Shown here piece after piece: positions 1 through 4,920 of a stretch of 6,542 nt of DNA (within the stretch, counting starts at the first letter, position 1; each line of letters starts with the position of its first letter). Source of the stretch: Syntrophaceae bacterium (GTDB lineage Bacteria; Desulfobacterota; Syntrophorhabdia; Syntrophorhabdales; WCHB1-27). The notes beneath the pieces were generated by a model. The model saw only the letters and a program-made list of their open reading frames with translations, did no database searches and was not told where the DNA came from. The position numbers and the translations under genes were made by a program. The stretch spans positions 1-6,542 of the forward strand of contig PLSJ01000126.1 of NCBI GenBank assembly GCA_003165115.1. The letters are read 5' to 3'.

Positions 1-228
1 CTTTCGAGTCCACTCCATGGGCCGTCCCACCGGGTGCGCCCCTTTTATGGCGGGATACTCACTCTTATCATAACCGGCCGGCCGGATGCAACAACATTTG
101 TCTTGCCGGCGCCGATCCCGCTCCGGATTGTGCGTTTTTGTCGCCTCGATCAGGGTGAAACAGACAACAGGCGGATAAAGTAAAGGGATTTCCGGACGAT
201 AAAATACCATGAGCACCGGGTACACCTT

Positions 229-244
229 CGGCCTATGCATTGCA
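229..244 (+). promoter_or_regulatory. Possible sigma-54 (-24/-12) promoter of the receiver gene
   Basis: The sequence CGGCCTATGCATTGCA has GG at 230-231 and GC at 242-243 separated by exactly 10 bases. This is the invariant spacing of sigma-54 promoters, and the -12 half is a full TTGCA. The -24 half is only a partial match (CGGCCT against TGGCAC). Transcription would start near 255, giving a leader of under 20 bases before the ATG at 273. No enhancer-binding-protein site was identified. The match is suggestive; a chance occurrence is possible. Confidence 0.3.
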
Positions 245-263
245 TGAGGTGATCCATTAAAGT

Positions 264-272
264 GAGGAAGCC
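264..272 (+). promoter_or_regulatory. Ribosome binding site of the receiver gene
   Basis: GAGG at 264-267 (within GTGAGGAAG) stands five bases before the ATG at 273. This supports that start codon. Confidence 0.6.
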
Positions 273-647
273 ATGAATGAGAAAATCCTGCTTGTAGACG
301 ATGAAGAGACCACGCTGGGGATAGTCGGGCTGTTGCTCCAGGCAGCGGGATACGAGGTCGACGCGCGGCGGGGTGGGTTCGAGGCGCTTGAAGCCTTTGC
401 CCGCGACCCCCATTCGTTCGATCTCGTCATCTCCGATCAGTGCATGGAAAGCATGTCGGGGGTGGTGCTGGCAAAAAAGCTTCTGCAGACCAGACCCGGA
501 ACGCCGATAGTCATTCTGACGGGTGACGGCGAAACGGCGAAAGCGGGAGCGGAAGGCGTAGGCATCCGCGGCTTTGTGCAAAAGCCCGTGACGATCGGAC
601 AGCTTGTCCGGTCGATAGACGAGGCGCTTGCGTGTCCGGCCGTTTAA
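273..647 (+). CDS. Stand-alone response regulator receiver (CheY-like) protein
   Basis: A 124-residue protein consisting of one receiver (REC) domain and nothing else. The acidic pocket is D9-D10 in LLVDDEE, and the predicted phospho-acceptor is D55 in VISDQCM. The switch residue is T83 (ILTGDGE) and the conserved lysine is K104, followed by proline (QKPV). The usual proline of the D-x-x-M-P-x-M-x-G loop is a glutamate here (E59). With no DNA-binding or enzymatic output domain, it should work by phosphorylation-dependent contact with a partner protein in the cytoplasm. No histidine kinase lies in the window, so its signal and partner are unknown. It is preceded by a GAGG ribosome binding site and a possible sigma-54 promoter. 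It ends only seven bases from the oppositely directed ferredoxin gene, with no terminator between. The family call is firm; a link to the neighbouring metabolism is not shown. Confidence 0.93.
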   Translation: MNEKILLVDDEETTLGIVGLLLQAAGYEVDARRGGFEALEAFARDPHSFDLVISDQCMESMSGVVLAKKLLQTRPGTPIVILTGDGETAKAGAEGVGIRGFVQKPVTIGQLVRSIDEALACPAV

Positions 648-654
648 GCCTTGG

Positions 655-939
655 CTATTCTTCCGGGGCCATCCCGATTGCCCCCTTGGGGCATACGGCC
701 GCGCAGATCCCGCAGCCCTTGCAATAGTCCAGGTCGATCAACACGCTCCCGCTCCCCTCTTCCCTGGTGCAGAGATCGGGACAGAGCAGGCTGCACAGGT
801 CGCACGATTCGCATGACGTCCATCCGAGGCAGCGTTGGGCCTCACGGAGGGCTTCTTCTTCCGTCAAGCCGGGTTCAACGGGAGGACGCTTTCTCCCTTT
901 CGTCCTGGGGATGACTATTTTTTTGCATTCCTTGACCAT
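655..939 (-). CDS. 2x[4Fe-4S] ferredoxin, last gene of the KOR operon
   Basis: A 94-residue ferredoxin-type protein. It has a basic N-terminus, then a helical stretch (about residues 26-38, ending EAQRCLGW) resembling the linker before Fe-S clusters in GltD-type proteins, then two cluster motifs. The first is C43-x2-C46-x2-C49-x3-C53-P, with an extra C57. The second is C73-x2-C76-x2-C79-x3-C83-P. All eight ligands are present. It probably acts as the electron-accepting delta-type subunit of the 2-oxoacid oxidoreductase, or carries electrons between that enzyme and the GltD-like flavoprotein. Its ATG (939-937) directly follows the TAG stop of the flavoprotein gene (942-940) with no gap, so translation is probably coupled. 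A purine-rich Shine-Dalgarno-like tract (GGAAGGGAAG) lies at the end of the upstream gene. It could also be viewed as a detached Fe-S domain of the flavoprotein. Confidence 0.92.
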   Translation of the reverse strand: MVKECKKIVIPRTKGRKRPPVEPGLTEEEALREAQRCLGWTSCESCDLCSLLCPDLCTREEGSGSVLIDLDYCKGCGICAAVCPKGAIGMAPEE

Positions 940-2262
940 CTATCTTCCCTTCCTCTTCCCGCCGGTGCGCGCATTCGCCGGACGGGACGGCTCTCCCGAG
1001 AGATAGTCGTCGATCCGGGCGGCCGCTCTTTTCCCGTCCGCTATCGCGGCGACGGCCATACCCGGCCCCGCGACCACGTCGCCCCCGGCAAAAACGCCCG
1101 GAAGGGTCGTGGCGGGCGTGGCGGGGTCGCTCCTGATCCAGCCCCCCTCGGTCAGCTCCAGCCCCGGCAGCTCCCCGACGAAACCGGTCTCGGGCGCCTG
1201 GCCTATGGCGACGATGACCGTGTCTCCCCTGATTGTCTTCGTGATCTTCCTCTCGTAGGCAGGACTGAAGTTCCCGTGGCCGTCGAACACGGACGCGCAC
1301 CTCACGAGTTGGACGCCTTTCACCCGTCCCTCCCCGGTCAGGATCGTCTGCGGCGCCCATCCCGCGAGGAGACCCACCCCGGCGCCGCCCGCCCGGTCCA
1401 CCTCGTGTTCGCCCGCCGCCATCTCCTCCCGCCGCTCCAGGCAGACGATGCGGACCGACTGCGCCCCACTCATCCGTGCCGTCAAGGCGGCATCTACGGC
1501 CACATTGCCCCCGCCCACGACGATCACCCGTTTCCCGACTTTCCGCTCCTCGCCGGCCCGGCCGAGGAAGCCGATCCCGCTGAGGACCCCCGGCGCGTCC
1601 TCGTTTTCAAGACCGAGCCGTGCCCCGGCTTGCGCGCCGCAGCCGATATAGACCGCATCGAAGGTGTCGCGGACCTCTTTCAGAGAAACGTCCCTGCCTA
1701 TTTTCGTGTTGTATCGCACCTCGATTCCCGCCTTTTCGATAAGGGAAACCTCCCTTTCCACCACCTGTGGCGGAAGACGGAAAGGGGGCACGCCGAAGGA
1801 GAGCATGCCGCCGAGTGCATCCCGGCTCTCGAATATGGTTACCCGATAGCCTGCCTTCCTCGAATAAAGGGCGCACGTCATGCCCGACGGCCCGCCGCCT
1901 ACGACCGCCACCCTCCCTTCTTTCCGCACCCTTACCACGGGCACGGGGATCTCCCTCTTTCCCACTTCATAATCGGCGACGAACCGTTTCAGGGCGCAGA
2001 GAGAGACGGCGTCGTCCACCTTTTCACCTCTGAGGCACGCTTTCTCGCACGGGTGATGGCAGATCCGGCCTATGATGCCGGGGAAAGGGAGTTCCTCCCT
2101 GATCACGTCGAGCGCATCGAGATATCGGCCCTGCGCGATAAGGCGGACGTATTGGCGCGTATTCAGGTCGGCCGGGCACGCCTCCTGGCAGGGAGGCAGG
2201 ACAGGGCCGCCCGCCCGCCTGACCGGGTGCGCCTGCCCGCTGTAGAGGGCGCCCCGGTCAGG
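940..2262 (-). CDS. GltD-like FAD/NAD(P)H oxidoreductase, main part of a frameshifted gene
   Basis: This is the larger part of a GltD/NfnB-like flavoprotein that moves electrons between NAD(P)H and iron-sulfur partners. It has an FAD-binding motif (VAVVGGGPSG, about residues 67-75 counted from the GTG at 2106), a second dinucleotide motif for NAD(P)H (VVGGGNVAVD, about 196-205), and the C-terminal FAD motif FAGGD. Upstream of that GTG the same frame still encodes the conserved cysteine region of the family (LPPCQEACPADL, then RYLDAL leading into the GTG, then CHHPCEKAC), back to a TAG at 2263-2265. There is no ATG, GTG or TTG start between that stop and the GTG, and starting at the GTG would remove two family cysteines. 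I therefore place coding up to 2262 and read it as the continuation of the ferredoxin-like segment that starts at 2381. Restoring one base gives 480 residues. It lies in the operon between KOR gamma and the small ferredoxin. Confidence 0.85.
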   Translation of the reverse strand, partial: PDRGALYSGQAHPVRRAGGPVLPPCQEACPADLNTRQYVRLIAQGRYLDALDVIREELPFPGIIGRICHHPCEKACLRGEKVDDAVSLCALKRFVADYEVGKREIPVPVVRVRKEGRVAVVGGGPSGMTCALYSRKAGYRVTIFESRDALGGMLSFGVPPFRLPPQVVEREVSLIEKAGIEVRYNTKIGRDVSLKEVRDTFDAVYIGCGAQAGARLGLENEDAPGVLSGIGFLGRAGEERKVGKRVIVVGGGNVAVDAALTARMSGAQSVRIVCLERREEMAAGEHEVDRAGGAGVGLLAGWAPQTILTGEGRVKGVQLVRCASVFDGHGNFSPAYERKITKTIRGDTVIVAIGQAPETGFVGELPGLELTEGGWIRSDPATPATTLPGVFAGGDVVAGPGMAVAAIADGKRAAARIDDYLSGEPSRPANARTGGKRKGR

Positions 2263-2381
2263 CTATGGGCCTCCTTGCGGTACTCGGGGATAAGCTCGGC
2301 GGGGCATCCGCGGACGCAGGCTTTGCAGGTGCGGCACGAGTCCGCGTCGATGACGGGCCTGTGGGTCCTTCCTTCAACCAT
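2163..2381 (-). CDS. N-terminal 4Fe-4S segment of the GltD-like protein (5' part of frameshifted gene)
   Basis: Reads from an ATG at 2381 through a ferredoxin-type cluster motif, C16-x2-C19-x2-C22-x3-C26-P, followed by AELIPEYRKEAHSL. After about residue 42 the reading frame gives low-complexity Arg/Ala-rich sequence to a stop at 2163, which looks like out-of-frame translation. The -1 frame from about 2262 continues instead as RGALYSGQAHP and then the GltD cysteine region. The intact product is therefore one protein: a short 4Fe-4S domain fused to a GltD-like flavoprotein. The start overlaps the 3' end of KOR gamma by 8 bases, typical of translational coupling. If the break is real, only a 72-residue protein with a single cluster would be made. 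The 4Fe-4S motif and the reading of this stretch as the 5' part of the gene are clear. Confidence 0.8.
   Translation of the reverse strand: MVEGRTHRPVIDADSCRTCKACVRGCPAELIPEYRKEAHSLTGAPSTAGRRTRSGGRAALSCLPARRRARPT
2252..2265 (-). other. Frameshift site in the Fe-S/GltD-like gene
   Basis: On the minus strand the sequence CTGACCGGGGCGCC is read as Leu-Thr-Gly-Ala in the upstream frame. Protein similarity switches to the -1 frame here, giving Arg-Gly-Ala-Leu-Tyr-Ser. One missing base in the CC-GGGG run would restore a continuous 480-residue protein (Ser-Leu-Thr-Arg-Gly-Ala-Leu-Tyr). No canonical slippery heptamer is present, so programmed frameshifting is unlikely. Confidence 0.75.
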
Positions 2382-2919
2382 GGACCTGCCTCCCCATCTC
2401 CCTGCCGGTGTTGAAGGCTTCCAGGTTCGGTTTCAGAAACCGGCCTCCCCCGTGCTGCCCGATAGCCCGTTCCACCGCGGAGGGAGAGACGAGAGAGGTC
2501 ATCTCGACGAGCGCGCCCAGCAGGACGATGTTGGCAGCCTGTTTGTTCCGCAGCTTGTTCAGGGCGGCGTCGGTTGCGGGAATCCCGACCTGTCGCGCGT
2601 CCGGCCCTTTCCGCGGCGTCACATGAGGCGCGTCATAGACGATCAATCCCCCGGGGACGACGTCCGTACAGTACTGGTCGTACGCAGCCTGCGACATGGT
2701 GACGAGGATATCGGCCGTGGTCAGGTGGGGGAAATCTATGGGACCGTCGGAGAAGACCACCTCCGATTTGCAGCCCGAGCCCCTGGCCTGGGCGCCGTAC
2801 GAGTTGGACCCCGCCACGTACCTGCCCTGGAGCACGCCCGCCTGTCCGAGAAGCAGACCGGCCAGCACGACCCCCTGTCCCCCGAAACCGCACCATCGCA
2901 CCTGCGTTATTCCCGGCAT
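2374..2919 (-). CDS. korC: 2-oxoacid:ferredoxin oxidoreductase, gamma subunit
   Basis: A 181-residue protein of the pyruvate/ketoacid oxidoreductase catalytic-domain (POR gamma) family. It begins with the hallmark glycine-rich loop CGFGGQGVV (residues 10-18). The family's second conserved block follows (SYGAQARGSGCKSEVV, about 40-55), then the ADILVTMSQAAYDQY segment. Length is normal for the separate gamma subunit of KOR/VOR/POR enzymes. In these enzymes gamma contributes to CoA binding and complex assembly. The ATG at 2919 has a GGAGAG ribosome binding site eight bases upstream. The gene overlaps beta by 13 bases at its start and the Fe-S/GltD-like gene by 8 bases at its end. Substrate (2-oxoglutarate, branched-chain or other 2-oxoacid) cannot be told from this subunit; the symbol reflects family membership only. 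Confidence 0.93.
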   Translation of the reverse strand: MPGITQVRWCGFGGQGVVLAGLLLGQAGVLQGRYVAGSNSYGAQARGSGCKSEVVFSDGPIDFPHLTTADILVTMSQAAYDQYCTDVVPGGLIVYDAPHVTPRKGPDARQVGIPATDAALNKLRNKQAANIVLLGALVEMTSLVSPSAVERAIGQHGGGRFLKPNLEAFNTGREMGRQVHG

Positions 2920-3674
2920 GGCAGTATCTCTCCGGTAACGATCTTTTCCGCGAGCTCCGCCTCGCTCATCCCTTCCGCATCCTCCTCGGGGATGCAGCGC
3001 TCCATCAGGTCGGCCACGAGGTCCTCGGGCTTATCGAGCCGGTTCCTCCTGCCGAACTGGGTAGGGCAGGGGGACATGACCTCGATAAAAGAGAACCCCT
3101 TGTGCCGGAGGGCCTTCTTGATGGAGTTGATGAGGGAGACCGGCTGGGTTACCGAATACCGGGACACGTAGGTGGCCCCGGCCGCCGTGACGAGCCGCCC
3201 GAGGTCGAAGGGGCGGTAAGGGTTGCCTTCGGCCGTCGTGGCCGTCTTCTTTCCCACGGGCGTGGTGGAGGCGACCTGTCCTCCCGTCATGCCGTATATC
3301 ATGTTGTTCGCGCAGATGACCTTAAGGTCGATATCGCGCCTCGCCGCATGGATCAGGTGGTTTCCCCCGATGGAGCTTAAGTCCCCGTCGCCGCTGATCA
3401 CCATGACGGTCAGGTCGGGGTTGTAGAGCTTCGCGCCCGTCGCAAAGGCCAGGGCCCTTCCGTGGAGGGTATGGAGCGTATCGCCGTCGTAATGGGGGCT
3501 CGGTATCCAGGCCGCGCACCCGATTCCCGACACGAAGAGCATCTTTTTCATATCCATCTTCATCTGGTCGATGGCCCGCAAAATGAGACCCATCAGTATG
3601 CCGTGGCCGCATCCGGGGCAAAAGGGCGTCGCCTTCACGCCCGGCCTCAGGTACTGCTCCATCGCCCTCGTCAT
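2907..3674 (-). CDS. korB: 2-oxoacid:ferredoxin oxidoreductase, beta (TPP-binding) subunit
   Basis: A 255-residue thiamine-diphosphate-binding subunit. Near the N-terminus is the family signature FCPGCGHG (C19 and C22). The TPP/Mg motif begins with G95-D96-G97-D98 and ends with N123-N124, followed by YGMTGGQ (127-133), the classic GDG...NN arrangement. It binds TPP with the alpha subunit and catalyses decarboxylation of the 2-oxoacid, passing electrons towards ferredoxin. The C-terminal part (EVMSPCPTQFGRRN, then an acidic tail) fits the shorter KOR/VOR-type beta subunits. Its ATG overlaps the alpha stop codon in an ATGA arrangement (3674-3671), so alpha and beta are translationally coupled. 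An in-frame ATG four codons later (3662) is possible but less likely. Substrate specificity is not evident. Confidence 0.95.
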   Translation of the reverse strand: MTRAMEQYLRPGVKATPFCPGCGHGILMGLILRAIDQMKMDMKKMLFVSGIGCAAWIPSPHYDGDTLHTLHGRALAFATGAKLYNPDLTVMVISGDGDLSSIGGNHLIHAARRDIDLKVICANNMIYGMTGGQVASTTPVGKKTATTAEGNPYRPFDLGRLVTAAGATYVSRYSVTQPVSLINSIKKALRHKGFSFIEVMSPCPTQFGRRNRLDKPEDLVADLMERCIPEEDAEGMSEAELAEKIVTGEILPCRE

Positions 3675-4804
3675 CGAGCCATCCTCCTCAGGGCGTCCGT
3701 GATCGCATCCGGCGGGACCACCTCACCATTGGTCAGGCCCAAAGGCTCGACGTCGCAACGGACACATTTCCTCACCTCGCCGGCCACCTGGCCCCGGTTC
3801 ATCTCGGGGACCAGTATCCTTTTCACGCACCCCCCGGCCCGCCCGACGGCACTTTCCGGAAAGGGCCAGAGCGTCTTGAGGCGCAGGAGACCCACTTTCA
3901 GCCCTTCCTTCCTCAGCTGTTTCACGGCGTAGAGGCTCGTCCTCGCCGTAAATCCGTACGCGATGACCGCCGTGTCGGCGTCTTCGAGGAAGGAGGATTC
4001 CGTTTCTCCGATGGCCTGTTCCTGTCTCAGCACCTTTTCATTGATCCGCGCGACGAGCCGGGCATGGACGTCCGGGTCGTCGGTCTTGCGAAAACCCCAG
4101 TCGTCGTGGGTTGAGCCGGTGACGGCCAGCCGCTCCCCCTCACCGAAAGCGGGCATGGGCGGGACGCCGTCTTCCTCGTCCGTGCCGAAGGGAGACGCGC
4201 CTGTGCGCTTCTTCCTGTCCCATATCTCCTTCGCATCGGAAATCTTTATCGTCTCTCTCAGGTGGGCCACCGCTTCATCGGCCAGGAGCATGGCGGGGAC
4301 CCTGAAGCGCTCGGCCAGGTTGAAGGCCCGCACGGTCAGGTCGTACATCTCCTGGACGGACCAGGGGGAAAGGGCAATCACCTGGTAGTCGCCGTGGGAT
4401 CCCCACCTGGCCTGCATGATGTCGCCCGCTCCGACCTTTGTCGCCTGCCCGGTGCAGGGACCCGCCCTCTGGACATCGACGACGACGCAGGGGGTCTCCG
4501 TAAAGGCGGCGTACCCGATTGCCTCCTGCATCAGACTGAAACCCGGCCCGGACGTGGCCGTCATGGCCTTCGCCCCCGCCCAGGCGGCGCCGATCACGGC
4601 CGAGATGGAAGCGATCTCATCCTCCATCTGGACGAATACGCCTCCGATCTCCCGGAGGCGGGCGGCCATCCGTTCCATCAGCTCGCTCGAAGGCGTAATC
4701 GGGTAGCCCGCGTAGAAGCGGCAGCCCGCGGCAAGCGCCCCTTCGGCGGATGCGTCATTGCCTGAAAAGTAGTACATGCCTTCGGGCAGCATCTTTGTCT
4801 CCAA
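3671..4804 (-). CDS. korA: 2-oxoacid:ferredoxin oxidoreductase, alpha subunit
   Basis: First gene of the operon, 377 residues from the proposed TTG start. It has the pyrimidine-binding PFOR domain at the N-terminus (GNDASAEGAL, then GYPITPSSE at about 33-41). Next come QMEDEIASISAVIGAAWAG (59-77, with the acidic residues expected to act on the TPP aminopyrimidine) and TATSGPGFSLMQE. The central RAGPCTGQAT and ARWGSHGDY blocks and the STHDDWG segment are typical of KorA-type alpha subunits, and the C-terminal transketolase-like domain includes LKTLWPFPE. I chose TTG at 4804-4802 because AAGGAG (4816-4811) lies five bases upstream and the product length then fits the family. The upstream ATG at 4906 would add 34 unrelated residues that read through the promoter and palindrome. 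An ATG at 4792 is a fallback but sits 17 bases from the Shine-Dalgarno sequence. Together with beta and gamma it forms the CoA- and ferredoxin-dependent oxidoreductase. Confidence 0.94.
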   Translation of the reverse strand: METKMLPEGMYYFSGNDASAEGALAAGCRFYAGYPITPSSELMERMAARLREIGGVFVQMEDEIASISAVIGAAWAGAKAMTATSGPGFSLMQEAIGYAAFTETPCVVVDVQRAGPCTGQATKVGAGDIMQARWGSHGDYQVIALSPWSVQEMYDLTVRAFNLAERFRVPAMLLADEAVAHLRETIKISDAKEIWDRKKRTGASPFGTDEEDGVPPMPAFGEGERLAVTGSTHDDWGFRKTDDPDVHARLVARINEKVLRQEQAIGETESSFLEDADTAVIAYGFTARTSLYAVKQLRKEGLKVGLLRLKTLWPFPESAVGRAGGCVKRILVPEMNRGQVAGEVRKCVRCDVEPLGLTNGEVVPPDAITDALRRMAR

Positions 4805-4810
4805 CCTCGC

Positions 4811-4816
4811 TCCTTT
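4811..4816 (-). promoter_or_regulatory. Ribosome binding site that fixes the korA TTG start
   Basis: On the minus strand AAGGAG is followed by five bases (CGAGG) and then TTG. This is the only strong Shine-Dalgarno sequence near the front of the alpha gene, so it decides the start at 4804 over the farther upstream ATG. Confidence 0.65.
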
Positions 4817-4827
4817 CGGCCGCTGGT

Positions 4828-4850
4828 CCGGCCCCTTGCCGTTCGGCCGG
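4828..4850 (-). promoter_or_regulatory. GC-rich stem-loop in the korA leader
   Basis: CCGGCC at 4828-4833 pairs with GGCCGG at 4845-4850 around an 11-base loop, between the predicted minus-strand promoter and the ribosome binding site. It has no T-run after it, so it is not an intrinsic terminator as it stands. A role in mRNA stability or leader regulation is possible but not shown. Confidence 0.3.
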
Positions 4851-4855
4851 AATTC

Positions 4856-4883
4856 TTGACAAGTCTCATGGATGGTATACCAT
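4856..4883 (+). promoter_or_regulatory. Sigma-70-type promoter for the aldehyde dehydrogenase gene
   Basis: A perfect -35 box TTGACA (4856-4861) is followed after 16 bases by TACCAT (4878-4883), which matches four of six -10 positions. The start would fall near 4890, about 30 bases before the ATG. The -10 lies inside the palindrome at 4872-4883, so a regulator bound there would block this promoter. Confidence 0.5.
4872..4883. promoter_or_regulatory. Perfect palindrome ATGGTATACCAT, likely shared operator
   Basis: A 12-bp perfect palindrome sits in the middle of the divergent intergenic region. It covers the -10 area of the plus-strand promoter and lies directly downstream of the minus-strand -10 box, around its expected start site. 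The core TGGTATACCA resembles operators of FadR-type GntR repressors (G-T/A-C half sites around a short centre). No regulator gene is in the window, so the protein that binds is unknown. Confidence 0.5.
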
Positions 4884-4889
4884 ATTATA
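4884..4889 (-). promoter_or_regulatory. Minus-strand -10 box for the KOR operon
   Basis: The minus strand reads a perfect TATAAT here, within TATATAATATGG, in an A/T-rich patch that stands out from the GC-rich surroundings. No good -35 box is seen 16-18 bases upstream, which suggests dependence on an activator or a weak promoter. The start would be near 4877, giving a leader of about 70 bases to the TTG at 4804. Confidence 0.45.
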
Positions 4890-4906
4890 TACCCATTGAA
4901 ATTCAA

Positions 4907-4912
4907 AAGAGG
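4907..4912 (+). promoter_or_regulatory. Ribosome binding site of the aldehyde dehydrogenase
   Basis: AAGAGG stands eight bases before the ATG at 4921 and supports that start. Confidence 0.55.
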
Positions 4913-4920
4913 CCACCAAT

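Larger units (their letters stand above)
1..272. other. Intergenic leader, no recognisable gene
   Basis: This 272-base stretch holds no protein I recognise. One plus-strand frame is open from the window edge to a TAA at 178-180, but its composition is not protein-like and it has no motif, so I do not call it a gene. A perfect 12-bp palindrome CCGGCCGGCCGG lies at 74-85; it has no loop and no following T-run, so it is a poor terminator candidate. The right-hand end carries the possible sigma-54 promoter and ribosome binding site of the response regulator, listed separately. Confidence 0.5.

Noticed and set aside
1..180. Plus-strand frame open from the window edge to TAA at 178-180, possibly the end of an upstream gene
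   Set aside because: The translation shows no recognisable motif, and a run of about 59 codons without a stop is common at this base composition.
150..581. A 143-codon minus-strand frame over the receiver gene
   Set aside because: It is the antisense of a clear receiver domain and has no motif of its own.
680..692. Hairpin GCCCC-CTT-GGGGC as a terminator for the receiver gene
   Set aside because: The stem is only five pairs, there is no T-run after it, and it lies inside the ferredoxin coding sequence where codon conservation explains it.
2252..2265. Programmed -1 ribosomal frameshifting in the Fe-S/GltD-like gene
   Set aside because: No X-XXY-YYZ slippery heptamer or obvious downstream stimulator is present, and a similar one-base loss occurs in the aldehyde dehydrogenase, which points to indels.
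835..3171. A 778-codon open frame on the plus strand
   Set aside because: It runs antisense across the flavoprotein, gamma and beta genes, is rich in Arg, Pro and Gly, and shows no domain. The minus strand has clear family motifs throughout, so this is a shadow of high-GC coding sequence.
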